DNA of 64,000 nt from Sinorhizobium glycinis (GTDB lineage: Bacteria > Pseudomonadota > Alphaproteobacteria > Rhizobiales > Rhizobiaceae), in contig NZ_LPUX01000064.1 in NCBI RefSeq assembly GCF_001651865.1, forward strand, positions 434,001 through 498,000. The letters run 5' to 3'. Positions within the stretch are counted from its first letter, which is position 1, and each line of letters starts with the position of its first letter. Position numbers and translations under genes: made by a program. Positions 51,776 to 60,715 of the stretch are shown piece by piece. The notes under the pieces are model-generated. The model was not told the origin of the DNA, made no database searches, and worked only from the letters and a program-made list of their open reading frames with translations.

Positions 51776-52590
51776 TTCGATGCCTCGTCGTCGGGATGGC
51801 CGATATCGACGAACCACCCACCCAGGTAAAACGCAGCTGGAGCCTTCGGGTCGAGCGGGGGCTTCTGCGCTTCGACCGCGGCGCGGAAACGCTCGGTATT
51901 GTCCTGCGGCAGGTAGCCGAGATGACCCGCCTTCGAATTGTCGACGGGCTTCAGGCTGTTGTCGGACATTCCGAAGCTGATCGTATGGCCGACGCGCGGC
52001 GCGGTCAGGCTCGCGGTCACCAGGCGAACACAATCGTCGAAGGAAAGCCAGGACCACAGCATGCGGCGGTCCGCTGGCTCGGGGAACGAGGAGAAGATGC
52101 GCAGGCACACGCTCTCGAGCCCGAACTTGTCCCAGTAGAACCGGCTCAGCGACTCGACGAAGCACTTCGAGACGCCATAGAGGCTGTCCGGCCGAACCGG
52201 CGCGTCCGTATCGATATGCGCCTCGAGCGTATGGTAGCCGATCGCATGGACCGATGACGCATAGACGACGCGTCTCGCGCCGTTCTTCCGCGCTCCCTCG
52301 TAGATATTGTACGAACCGCGAATATTGGAGTCGAGGATCGTTTCCCAGGCGGTTTCGAGCGGCGCGCCACCGAAATGAACGATCGCATCGACGCCTTGCG
52401 TGGCCTTCAACACGGCATCGGCGTCGGCGAGGTCGAACACCATGGCCTCTTCGTTCGGCTGCAGGTCCCGGACTTCGGTTCGATCGGCGAGGCGCAATCT
52501 GTTCGCCAGGGGAGCGAGGCCCCGGCGAAGTTCGGTTCCAAGACGCCCGGCGGCGCCGGTGATCAGAAGGGTATCGTAAGGTTTTGTCAT
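51772..52590 (-). CDS. NAD-dependent epimerase/dehydrogenase, uronate dehydrogenase-like
   Basis: A 272-residue extended SDR. It has LLITGAAGRLGTELRRGLAP, a charged position after beta-2 (LADRTE), ASSVHAIGYHTL and the catalytic LYGVSKCFVESLSRFYWDKF. The pattern matches bacterial uronate dehydrogenases (Udh), which oxidise glucuronate or galacturonate to aldarolactone. Here the neighbours are lactam/hydantoin-type genes, so another cyclic or hydroxy substrate is possible. It overlaps the FAD oxidase gene by 4 bp and follows the aminotransferase by 13 bp. Confidence 0.87.
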   Translation of the reverse strand: MTKPYDTLLITGAAGRLGTELRRGLAPLANRLRLADRTEVRDLQPNEEAMVFDLADADAVLKATQGVDAIVHFGGAPLETAWETILDSNIRGSYNIYEGARKNGARRVVYASSVHAIGYHTLEAHIDTDAPVRPDSLYGVSKCFVESLSRFYWDKFGLESVCLRIFSSFPEPADRRMLWSWLSFDDCVRLVTASLTAPRVGHTISFGMSDNSLKPVDNSKAGHLGYLPQDNTERFRAAVEAQKPPLDPKAPAAFYLGGWFVDIGHPDDEASK

Positions 52591-52603
52591 TCTTGAGTTC
52601 CCA

Positions 52604-53809
52604 TCAGGGCCTGAGTTCTGCGACGGCGACCCCTATGCGCTTCACCGCCTCGGCCAGCGCGTCTTCGGACGTGGCGGTCGATATGCGGAAGAACGGGGAA
52701 AGACCGTAGGCAGTGCCGGGAACAGCGGCTACATGACCGACCTCAAGAAGATACTTCGCCACAGCCACGTCATCCTCGAGGGTCTGACCTGAAGGCGTTT
52801 TCGCACCGATAAGCGCAGCACAGCCGATATAGGCGTAAAACGCGCCCTCCGGCGGATCGAGTGTCAGCGCGTCGATCCTGGCGATGCCCTCGACGACGAG
52901 ATTGCGCCGGCGCTCGAAAGCGGCGCAGAATTTCGACACATCCTCCTGAGGTCCCTCCAGCGCCGCGCGCGCGGCGATCTGTGCCGGCGCGGATACGGAC
53001 GTGCAGGATTGGCTCTGGATGGTTCCCATCGCCTTGATGAGGTCCTTCGGGCCCGCCGCATAGCCGACGCGCCAGCCGGTCATCGCATAGGCCTTCGACA
53101 TGCCGTTGACGATCAGCGTCCGGTCGCGCAGGTCCGGGCAGGCGGTGCCGAAGGACACAAACTTGCGGCCATCGAATATGATGTGCTCGTAGATCTCGTC
53201 GGAGAGGATCATGACGCCGGGATGCTTCGCGAGCACCGCGCCCAGTGCCTTGAGCTGCGCTTCGCTGTAGACCGCACCGGAGGGATTGCCAGGCATGTTC
53301 AGGAACAGCCAGCGGGTCTTTTCGGTGATTGCGTTTTCCAGAACTTCCGGCGTGAGCCTGAAACCCGCTGCCGCGGGGCAGGCCGGGGTCACGGGAACAC
53401 CGTCGAAGAGCTTCACCATTTCCGGATAGGAGACGAAGTAGGGCGCGGGAAGAATGACTTCGTCACCCGCCTCGACAGTCGCCATCAGGGCGTTGAAGAT
53501 GATCTGCTTGGCGCCGTTCGCCACGGCGATCTCATCGATTGCGTAGTCGAGTCCGTTTTCGCGCTTGAACTTGCCGGCAATGGACTTCCTGAGGTCCGGA
53601 GTCCCGAGGGATGCCGTGTAGAGCATTCGCTCGCAGCGCGCGGCCTCGAATGCCGCTTCGGTTATATGCGCGGGAGCCGGAAAGTCCGGCTCTCCGAGGC
53701 CGAGGTCGATGACATCGACACCTGTTGCCGCCAGATCCTTGGCAGCCTGCGACACGGCCATGGATGCCGATGGCTTGACCGCCGAAAGCCGGCTTGCGAT
53801 ATGGCTCAT
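52604..53809 (-). CDS. Class I/II PLP aminotransferase (aspartate/aromatic type)
   Basis: A 401-residue fold-type I aminotransferase. GEPDFPAPAHITEAAFEAAR, NMPGNPSGAVYSEAQLKALG, LSDEIYEHIIFDG and the PLP lysine in VNGMSKAYAMTGWRVGYAAG form a complete active-site set, with the carboxylate-binding FFRISTATS at the end. It converts an amino acid to its 2-oxo acid using an unknown acceptor. ATG 53809 overlaps the HyuB stop by one base (TGATG), so it is tightly coupled to the hydantoinase-type genes. Confidence 0.93.
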   Translation of the reverse strand: MSHIASRLSAVKPSASMAVSQAAKDLAATGVDVIDLGLGEPDFPAPAHITEAAFEAARCERMLYTASLGTPDLRKSIAGKFKRENGLDYAIDEIAVANGAKQIIFNALMATVEAGDEVILPAPYFVSYPEMVKLFDGVPVTPACPAAAGFRLTPEVLENAITEKTRWLFLNMPGNPSGAVYSEAQLKALGAVLAKHPGVMILSDEIYEHIIFDGRKFVSFGTACPDLRDRTLIVNGMSKAYAMTGWRVGYAAGPKDLIKAMGTIQSQSCTSVSAPAQIAARAALEGPQEDVSKFCAAFERRRNLVVEGIARIDALTLDPPEGAFYAYIGCAALIGAKTPSGQTLEDDVAVAKYLLEVGHVAAVPGTAYGLSPFFRISTATSEDALAEAVKRIGVAVAELRP

Positions 53810-55425
53810 CACTTCTTCTCCGTCATGTATCCCTTGGACAGATCCTCGGCCCTGGCTTCGGCCGAACGCTCGGCAGGATTGCCGAAGCCGCCGCCGCCCG
53901 GCAGTTCCAGCACCAGGCGGCGACCGCTCGGTACATGTTGCCAGCCCTTGGGCCTGAGCTTCGTGCCGTCGTCCAGCCTGGCTGAACCCGGCGCGCCGTT
54001 CTCTCCGCCGTTCCGGCCACGCGCCGGCGTCGAAATGCGATCGAACATTGCCGAGAAGTCGAACTCGTGGCCATCGGCGGGGGCGATTTCGATGATCTGC
54101 CCGAGACCGCCGCGATACTTGCCCGCGCCGCCGGAATCGGGCCTGAGTTCCTTGCGCCAGACAACGATCGGGCCGGTCTGCTCGGTTGCCTCGATCGGCA
54201 TGGTGTGAACGCCGGAGGGAAAGGCCGTGGACGACAGCCCGTCGAGGCCGGGACGCGCACCCATGCCGCCGGAGTTGAACATCAGCACCTCGGCACGCCG
54301 GCCCGTCTGTCCGGCGACGGGGCGCGCGGAAATGTGAATGTTCCACAATGCGGCCGCCCCTTCGGCGAGAATCTGCCCGGGAAGCGCCTGGGCAAGCGCG
54401 CCCAGGACAAGGTCGGGCACCATATGGCCGATGACGTGTCTCACGGAAACCGGAGCCGGACGCTCCGCGTTCAGGATATTGGTCGGCGAAGAGACGTTGA
54501 ATGCAGCCAACGATGCGGCATTGTTGGGAATGTCAGGCGCGACGACACATTTCAGCGCATAGGACGCATAGGCCTTGGTGTAGATCAGCGGGACATTGAT
54601 GCCCCAGCGGCTCATTGGGGCGGTGCCGGAGAAATCGACATTGATGCCGGTGTCCGTGATGGTGACTTTCGCGGCGAGCCTGATCTGCTCGTCATAGCCG
54701 TCGGTCAGCATCTCGTTCGACCAGGCACCCTTGGGCAGGCCTGCGATGCGTTCCGCCGTCGCGGCGCGGGTGCGCGACAGGATGAAGTCGCCGAGCGTGT
54801 CGAGATTGTCGTAGCCGACTTCTTCGAGCATCTCGAGCAGCCGCTTGTGACCGACGTCGTTGCAGGCGGCGAGCGAGAAGAAGTCGCCGATCACCTGGTT
54901 GGGTTCGCGTACGTTGAGGCGCAGGACCTTCAGGAGATCCTTGTTGACGACGCCGCGTTCGGCAAACTTCATGATCGGGATCTGAATCCCCTCTTCATAG
55001 ACCGACTTGCCGTCTGCGCCGAAGCCGCGGCCGCCGACATCGACAACGTGCGCCGTGCAGGCGAAGAAGCCGATCAGTTCGTCACCCCTGAACGACGGCG
55101 AGACCATCGTGATGTCGTGCAGGTGACCCGTGCCCTTCCAGGGATCGTTGGTCACATAAGTGTCGCCCGGATACATTTCTTCGCGAGGAATCTCGTTGAT
55201 GAAATGCAGTACGGCCTCGGCCATCGTGTTGACGTGACCGGGCGTTCCGGTCACGGCCTGCGCGAGCATTTCTCCCGTGGCATTGTAGACCCCCGCCGAC
55301 AGGTCGCCTGCTTCACGCACCGAGGTCGAGAATGCTGTCCGCAGGAGGGTCAGCGCCTGTTCCTCGACAACCGAGATCAGGCGGTTCCACATGACCTGCA
55401 TACGGATTTCATTGATGTCGCTCAT
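53809..55425 (-). CDS. HyuB-type subunit (hydantoinase B/oxoprolinase family)
   Basis: A 538-residue protein of the HyuB family, partner of the adjacent HyuA. Recognisable parts are MQVMWNRLISVVEEQALTLL, GTPGHVNTMAEAVLHFINEI, GDTYVTNDPWKGTGHLHDIT and GGMGARPGLDGLSSTAFPSG. Together HyuAB enzymes hydrolyse ATP to open cyclic amides (hydantoins, 5-oxoproline, caprolactam) or carboxylate ketones. Start is 3 bp after the HyuA stop. The real substrate is not readable from sequence. Confidence 0.93.
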   Translation of the reverse strand: MSDINEIRMQVMWNRLISVVEEQALTLLRTAFSTSVREAGDLSAGVYNATGEMLAQAVTGTPGHVNTMAEAVLHFINEIPREEMYPGDTYVTNDPWKGTGHLHDITMVSPSFRGDELIGFFACTAHVVDVGGRGFGADGKSVYEEGIQIPIMKFAERGVVNKDLLKVLRLNVREPNQVIGDFFSLAACNDVGHKRLLEMLEEVGYDNLDTLGDFILSRTRAATAERIAGLPKGAWSNEMLTDGYDEQIRLAAKVTITDTGINVDFSGTAPMSRWGINVPLIYTKAYASYALKCVVAPDIPNNAASLAAFNVSSPTNILNAERPAPVSVRHVIGHMVPDLVLGALAQALPGQILAEGAAALWNIHISARPVAGQTGRRAEVLMFNSGGMGARPGLDGLSSTAFPSGVHTMPIEATEQTGPIVVWRKELRPDSGGAGKYRGGLGQIIEIAPADGHEFDFSAMFDRISTPARGRNGGENGAPGSARLDDGTKLRPKGWQHVPSGRRLVLELPGGGGFGNPAERSAEARAEDLSKGYMTEKK

Positions 55426-55428
55426 GGA

Positions 55429-57501
55429 TCAGCGCCCTTTCCGGACAAGTAGGATTGTGCCGTCCGCCTGGATGACGGCGTCAAAGGGCGACGTGACGAC
55501 GGTCGAGGTTTCCCGCTCGGCGATCACGGCAGGACCGGCAACGCGGGCGCCCGGCTGCAGCGTGTGGCGCGGCACGATGGCGGTCTTCATTTCGGCGCCG
55601 AAAGCCGGATCGAACACGGTGCGCGTCGAGGGAACGTCCCCTGGAGATCCTTCCGTTTCCAGCGAGAAGGTCTCGCCTTCGGGCCGGACATCCTGCGCCT
55701 TTACCGACCAGGTGACGAACTGGATTTCCGGGCCTTCGACGGCGCGGCCGAAAAACTGCGCGTAGCGGGTCTTGAACGCTTCCTCGATCATCCCGCGGTC
55801 CGCGGTCGTGAACTCACGATCCGGCAGCGGGACCGGGATTTCCCAGCCCTGGCCCGCATAGCGCATGAAGGCGGTCACTTCGCGAAGGATCTCGCCGTCC
55901 GTACCGGCGCGGACAAAGCCTTCTGCCGTAGTCTTGAGGTCGTCGAGCATGGTGTTGATCGCGCAGACGTCGAATTCCGACAGCCCGATGATCTTGGTGG
56001 CGAGTGCCTCGTAGCCGAAGGGCGCTTTCAGGAAGCCGATGGCCGACCCGACCCCAGCTCCCTGCGGGATCAGGCACTGGTCCACGTTGAGCTTCTCGCA
56101 CAGGCGCGCCGCATGCAGCGGCGCGGCACCGCCAAAGGCGATCATGATGTTGTCGGAAATGTTCTTGCCATTTTCGACCGCATGCACGCGGGCGGCATTG
56201 GCCATGTTCTCGTCGACCACCTCGACGATGCCGAAGGCGGCAGCCTGCGGGGCGAGCCTGAGCTTCTCGCCCACGTCCCGCCCGATCGCCGCGACGGCGT
56301 TTTCCACGGAAAGCTTGATCTTGCCGCCGGCGAAATTGTCGGGGTCGAGCTTGCCGAGCACGAGATCCGCATCCGTGATGGCCGGACGCGTTCCCCCGCG
56401 CTGGTAGCAGGCGGGGCCCGGCTCGGAAGCCGCCGACTCCGGTCCCGCCTGGATGCGGCCCATGGCATCCACCCAGGCGATGGAACCGCCGCCGGCGCCG
56501 ATTTCGATCATCTCGATCACCGGAATGGAGATCGGCATGCCCGAGCCCTTGCAGAAGCGATAGGTGCGCGCCACCTCGAAGGTGCGCGCCGTGTGCGGCT
56601 GATAGTCCTCGATCAGGCAGATCTTGGCGGTCGTGCCGCCCATGTCATAGGACACGACGCGGTCGAGGCCGAAACGCCGCGCGATATCGGCTGCGAAGAT
56701 CGCGCCGCCTGCCGGCCCGGATTCGACGAGACGCACCGGGAACTCCGAAGCCGTCTCGACGGATATGAGGCCGCCGCCCGAATGAATCATGAAGACGGGG
56801 CATCCGGCACCCATCTCCTTCAACCTGACCTGCAGGCGCGAAAGGTAATCGGCCATCTGGGGGCGTACATAGGCGTTGGCGCAGACCGTGTTGAAGCGCT
56901 CGAATTCCCGCATCTGCGGGGAAACCTCAGACGAGATCGAGATCGGGATGGAGAGCTTCCGCGACAGGATTTCGCGAGCGCGCTCCTCATGTGCCGGGTT
57001 CATGTAGGAATGGATGAAGCCGATCGCCACCGCGCCGAAACCGCGTTCGGCGATGACATCCGCCAGGGCTTCCAGCGCCGCTTCGTCAAGTGGCTGAAGC
57101 TCCCTGCCCTGCGCGTCGATGCGGCCCTTGACCGGGAAGCGATCCTCGCGCGGGATGAGTAGCGTCGGCAGCACGAGACTCAGGTCGTACTGCTCGAAGC
57201 GGTTCTCCGTGCGCATCTCGATGACGTCGCGGAAGCCTTCGGTGGTGACGAGCGCCGTCCTCGCGCCACGGCGCTCGATCAGGGCGTTGGTTGCCAGCGT
57301 CGTTCCGTGGATGACGATGGCGATGTCCTTCGGCGCTATGCCCGCATCCCTGCAGACAATCTCGATACCATCGAGGATTGCCTGTTCCGGAGCGGAATAG
57401 TTCGTCAGCACCTTGGTCGAGAACAAGGTCCCCCTCACGTCGAGCGCGATGTCGGTGAAGGTGCCGCCGATATCGGCCCCAAGGCGAATGTCTTGTGTCA
57501 T
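55429..57501 (-). CDS. HyuA-type subunit (hydantoinase/oxoprolinase ATPase)
   Basis: A 690-residue ATP-binding HyuA subunit. The N-terminal phosphate loop is GADIGGTFTDIALDVRG, then IHGTTLATNALIERRGARTA and SYDMGGTTAKICLIEDY (acetate-kinase/actin-like ATPase fold). The middle reads GPACYQRGGTRPAITDADLV and the C-terminal segment GAAPLHAARLCEKLNVDQCL. It overlaps the ThDP-enzyme gene by 4 bp and is followed by HyuB. The pair forms an ATP-dependent ring-opening enzyme. Confidence 0.94.
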   Translation of the reverse strand: MTQDIRLGADIGGTFTDIALDVRGTLFSTKVLTNYSAPEQAILDGIEIVCRDAGIAPKDIAIVIHGTTLATNALIERRGARTALVTTEGFRDVIEMRTENRFEQYDLSLVLPTLLIPREDRFPVKGRIDAQGRELQPLDEAALEALADVIAERGFGAVAIGFIHSYMNPAHEERAREILSRKLSIPISISSEVSPQMREFERFNTVCANAYVRPQMADYLSRLQVRLKEMGAGCPVFMIHSGGGLISVETASEFPVRLVESGPAGGAIFAADIARRFGLDRVVSYDMGGTTAKICLIEDYQPHTARTFEVARTYRFCKGSGMPISIPVIEMIEIGAGGGSIAWVDAMGRIQAGPESAASEPGPACYQRGGTRPAITDADLVLGKLDPDNFAGGKIKLSVENAVAAIGRDVGEKLRLAPQAAAFGIVEVVDENMANAARVHAVENGKNISDNIMIAFGGAAPLHAARLCEKLNVDQCLIPQGAGVGSAIGFLKAPFGYEALATKIIGLSEFDVCAINTMLDDLKTTAEGFVRAGTDGEILREVTAFMRYAGQGWEIPVPLPDREFTTADRGMIEEAFKTRYAQFFGRAVEGPEIQFVTWSVKAQDVRPEGETFSLETEGSPGDVPSTRTVFDPAFGAEMKTAIVPRHTLQPGARVAGPAVIAERETSTVVTSPFDAVIQADGTILLVRKGR

Positions 57502-59174
57502 GCTGTTTCCTTTGCAGAAAGCGCGGCCTCTCGCATCTGGCTCAGCGTCTGGCGTGGGGTGAGAGCCTCGGGCGAGATGTCCAGATCGAGCAGTGCCCCT
57601 GTCCTGGAAGCGCGAGCGCGCTCGAAAGCGGCGGGGAAATCGGCCGTTGAGCCAACCCGCTCCGCGTGAAAGCCGTATGACTTTGCAAGAGCCACAAAAT
57701 CCGGGTTGATCATCGTCGTGCCGGAGACGCGTGCGGGATAGTGACGCTCCTGGTGCGCGCGGATCGTCCCGTAGATGCCGTTGTTGAGCAGCAGGATGAT
57801 CGGCTGCGCATCGTGCTGGAGCGCGGTTGCCAGTTCCTGGCAGTTCATCTGGAAGTCGCCGTCGCCGGCAAAACAGACCACGGTGCGCTCGGGATGGGCG
57901 ACCTTGGCGGCCACCGCGGCCGGAACGCCATAGCCCATCGCGCCCGATTGCGGGGCGAGAAGGCGCGCCTTGGGGCCGAACCTGAAGAACTTGTTCGGCC
58001 AGACCGTGAAGTTGCCAGCGCCATTGGTGAGGATCACGTCATCCGGCAAAATGTCGTTCAGGAGGGCCGTGACCTTGCCCATATCGACCGGCGAAGGCAG
58101 GTCGGGGAGATCGAAACCCTTTTCATAGGCAAGCCGTCCCTCGGCGCGCCATTCCGCCCATCCGCCCTTGACCGGTTCGAGAGCGCCCAGCGCTTCTGCG
58201 AAGGCGTTCGGGCCTGCATGAATGCCGAGCGCCGGTCGATAGACCTTGCCGATCTCCAGGTCCGAACCGTGGACATGAACGATCTGCTGGCGAGGCTGGG
58301 GCACCTGGAACAGAGTGTAGCCGTCCGTGGAATTCTCCCCGAAGCGGTTGTTGATCGCGAGGACGACATCGGCGGCGCGCAGCAGTTCCTTGACCGAGGC
58401 AACCATGCCGACGCCGGCCTCGCCACAGTAGGTCGACGAGGCGTTGTCGTACTGGTCCTGGTAACGGAAGACGGAGACGACAGGAATGTCGGAGGCCTCG
58501 GCAAAGCGCTGGACCGCAGCCATGGAGCCCTCGGACCAGTTGCATCCGCCGTACATGATGACCGGCCGCGTGGCGCCGGCCAGCATCTCCCGCAGGCGTT
58601 GCATGGCCGAAGCAGACGGCGCGGGCTCGGAGAGTTCGATTGGACCGGCAAGAGGCTCGGCCCCGGTGAGACACGTCAGCATGTCCTCGGGCAGCGCGAT
58701 CACGACGGGGCCGGGACGGCCCGAAACGGCCATGGTCCAGGCGCGTGACATGATTTCCGGAATTCGATCGACGTCGTCGATCTCGACGGCCCATTTGGCC
58801 ATGGTGCCGAAAACCGCCTTGTAATCCACTTCCTGAAAGGCTTCGCGCCCTTTCATGTCGGTGCCGACCTGGCCGACGAAGAGCAGCATCGGCGCAGAAT
58901 CCTGCATGGCCGTATGGACGCCGATGGAGGCATTGGTGGCTCCCGGGCCGCGCGTGACGAAGCAGATCCCGGGCAGGCCGGTCAGCTTGCCGTAGGCGGC
59001 GGCCATGAATGCCGCTCCGCCCTCGTTGCGGCAAAGGATGTAGTCGAGACGACCAGCGGTGTCGTGCAGCGCGTCGAGCACCGCCAGATAGCTTTCGCCG
59101 GGCACGCCAAAACTCTTCGTCGCACCAAGCGCCAAGAGGCATTCGACGAGAAGCTGCCCTCCATTACGTTGCAT
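57498..59174 (-). CDS. Thiamine diphosphate-binding enzyme (acetolactate synthase/decarboxylase-like)
   Basis: A 558-residue ThDP-dependent enzyme of the pyruvate-oxidase/acetolactate-synthase fold. The catalytic Glu is E51 in RNEGGAAFMAAAYGKLTG, the middle domain starts near 190, and the ThDP/Mg motif is FAGDGDFQMNCQELATALQH with LLLNNGIYG. Unlike acetolactate synthases it has no companion small subunit nearby. It probably decarboxylates or ligates a 2-oxo acid made by the aminotransferase or FAD oxidase. AGGAACACAACG precedes ATG 59174, and the HyuA start overlaps its 3' end. Confidence 0.9.
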   Translation of the reverse strand: MQRNGGQLLVECLLALGATKSFGVPGESYLAVLDALHDTAGRLDYILCRNEGGAAFMAAAYGKLTGLPGICFVTRGPGATNASIGVHTAMQDSAPMLLFVGQVGTDMKGREAFQEVDYKAVFGTMAKWAVEIDDVDRIPEIMSRAWTMAVSGRPGPVVIALPEDMLTCLTGAEPLAGPIELSEPAPSASAMQRLREMLAGATRPVIMYGGCNWSEGSMAAVQRFAEASDIPVVSVFRYQDQYDNASSTYCGEAGVGMVASVKELLRAADVVLAINNRFGENSTDGYTLFQVPQPRQQIVHVHGSDLEIGKVYRPALGIHAGPNAFAEALGALEPVKGGWAEWRAEGRLAYEKGFDLPDLPSPVDMGKVTALLNDILPDDVILTNGAGNFTVWPNKFFRFGPKARLLAPQSGAMGYGVPAAVAAKVAHPERTVVCFAGDGDFQMNCQELATALQHDAQPIILLLNNGIYGTIRAHQERHYPARVSGTTMINPDFVALAKSYGFHAERVGSTADFPAAFERARASRTGALLDLDISPEALTPRQTLSQMREAALSAKETA

Positions 59175-59207
59175 CGTTGTGTTCCTGTCTATCGCGAGTT
59201 CGAATGG

Positions 59208-59795
59208 TCACGGTTTGGGCACGGGCTGGAATCCCGATCCCGACAAAAGTGAAAGCGCTTCTTCGCCCAACTGCTGGGACGTGTGATTTTCAAAGGCAAG
59301 GTAGTGAACCGAGACACCGGTGTTCGAAATCTCGCTCCGGAGCGCGTGCGCAAGGCCATTGACGGCCGATGCGACGGTTCTCTCAATCAGGCTTGCCGCT
59401 CCGGATTCCTCAGGCGAAACCATGAGAAGCGCGCCTTGCCGACGCGCAATCATCGAAGGCAAAACGGCCCGCGTCAGGTGGATCGTCGCGGAAAGGTTAA
59501 CCTCCAGGGCCATGTCGATGTCCGCTTCCGAAAGATTGAGGAAGCGCGCTTTGTCGGGCCATCGAAGCGCGGAGTGAACAAGCACATCCGGTTCCATGCC
59601 TTCAACGACGAAGCGCACATAGTCGCGGTCGGTCAAATCCATCGCCATCGGAACGATGCCATGATTGGCACGCATTTCCTCAAGCACGACTCGATCACGC
59701 CCGAGAGCATGCACCTCCCATCCCGCGTCAGCGAGCGTGGCCGCGATCACGCGCCCGGGGGCCCGCGTCGCCCCCGTAACAAGTGCTTTGGTCAT
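59208..59795 (-). CDS. SDR-like protein with altered catalytic residues
   Basis: A 195-residue Rossmann-fold protein, first gene of the operon. The N-terminus MTKALVTGATRAPGRVIAAT lacks the central glycine of TGxxxGxG. NNAG is replaced by HSALRW, and the Y-x3-K segment reads LIERTVASAVNGLAHALRSE with no Tyr or Lys at the expected positions. It is also shorter than typical SDRs (about 250). It may therefore bind a ligand or nucleotide without redox activity. GGGAGTTCGTGTG precedes ATG 59795. Confidence 0.75.
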   Translation of the reverse strand: MTKALVTGATRAPGRVIAATLADAGWEVHALGRDRVVLEEMRANHGIVPMAMDLTDRDYVRFVVEGMEPDVLVHSALRWPDKARFLNLSEADIDMALEVNLSATIHLTRAVLPSMIARRQGALLMVSPEESGAASLIERTVASAVNGLAHALRSEISNTGVSVHYLAFENHTSQQLGEEALSLLSGSGFQPVPKP

Positions 59796-60026
59796 CACAC
59801 GAACTCCCATGAGGCGACTGAAGAATGACAACAGGCATCGCCGGGAGAAATCAAGAAATTGCGCCGTTCGGCAAGTTCTGCTTGTCCCTCTGCTCATGCC
59901 TTGGCTTTCAACGAAAATTGTTCCATTTCCCTCCGGCGTGTTTGTTGAGGTCTTCGGGACGACCAGCAGATGCGCCGCCGAGGTGGCCGGCAGGCCGGAT
60001 GGGGGGCTGATTGCCGCGCTCTTGTC
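59796..60026. other. Upstream region of the hyu operon
   Basis: A 230-bp gap between the SDR-like start and the end of the MarR gene, both minus strand. It should contain the hyu operon promoter, but no obvious -35/-10 or operator was identified. A partial mosaic-repeat piece (gaggtggccggcaggccgga) is near 59980-60000. Confidence 0.45.
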
Positions 60027-60611
60027 CTACAGCGTCGTCGCGGCGCGCGCCGATTGCTCGTAGGCGCCGGAGAGGAAGCGCAGCACGGCGGCGATTTCCG
60101 AGAGGGTTTCTTCCGAGGGGCGGGCCTTGGCGGTCGAGGCGACCAGCAGGCGCTCGCGGATCTGCGCGTAGCGTCCGCAGGCTTCGGCGCCCTTCGGGGT
60201 GATGCGGACGGTCTTTTCCTTGCCCTGTCTGCCGGTCGTCACCAGGCCGGCCGCCTCGAGCTTGCGGATCGCATAGGCCGCGACATGCGTGTCCTCGATG
60301 TCGAGAACGAGGCAGATGTCGGAAAGCTTCTTTCCACGGTCACGGTGACGGATGGTGTGCAGGATCATGATTTCCATCGGCGAGAGGCCGGGAATGCCGG
60401 CGGCCGCCATGCAACGCGCCATCCAGCGGTGGAAGGCGTGCGAAGCGAGGATCAGGCCGTATTCCACTTCGGAAAGCCCCGGCGAGCCGCCTTCGGCAAG
60501 GTGAGCCGACGAAACGATCGGGCCGATGGCGGAGACCGGCTTCAGATGGTCGGGCAGTCCGGTCTCGGCCCAGTCCCGCTTTTCGTGGTCTTGCTCCCGC
60601 TTCCTGCTCAT
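60027..60611 (-). CDS. MarR-type winged-helix regulator
   Basis: A 194-residue dimeric repressor. The winged helix lies in PGLSPMEIMILHTIRHRDRG, then LSDICLVLDIEDTHVAAYAI and KLEAAGLVTTGRQGKEKTVR. The AGGAG site is 7 bp before ATG 60611; GTG 60617 is too close. It is divergent from the 5-oxoprolinase-type gene, and a 29-bp near-palindrome lies between the two, so it probably controls that gene and itself. Similar 'winged helix DNA-binding protein' genes flank hydantoinase genes in other rhizobia. Confidence 0.88.
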   Translation of the reverse strand: MSRKREQDHEKRDWAETGLPDHLKPVSAIGPIVSSAHLAEGGSPGLSEVEYGLILASHAFHRWMARCMAAAGIPGLSPMEIMILHTIRHRDRGKKLSDICLVLDIEDTHVAAYAIRKLEAAGLVTTGRQGKEKTVRITPKGAEACGRYAQIRERLLVASTAKARPSEETLSEIAAVLRFLSGAYEQSARAATTL

Positions 60612-60640
60612 CGGCACACTCCTGACCTGCTCGACGACAA

Positions 60641-60669
60641 CATTTTATCGACAAATTGTCAATAAAATG
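60641..60669. promoter_or_regulatory. MarR operator candidate (29-bp imperfect palindrome)
   Basis: Arms CATTTTATcGACAA and TTGTCaATAAAATG around a central A; only one arm position is unpaired. It is centred about 45 bp from the MarR start and 60 bp from the oxoprolinase start. An AT-rich 29-bp symmetric site of this kind is what a MarR dimer pair would bind. Confidence 0.75.
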
Positions 60670-60715
60670 CTCTTATCGGCTCGTGCGGAAAGTTCATTTG
60701 AGCGAGGAGAGACGG

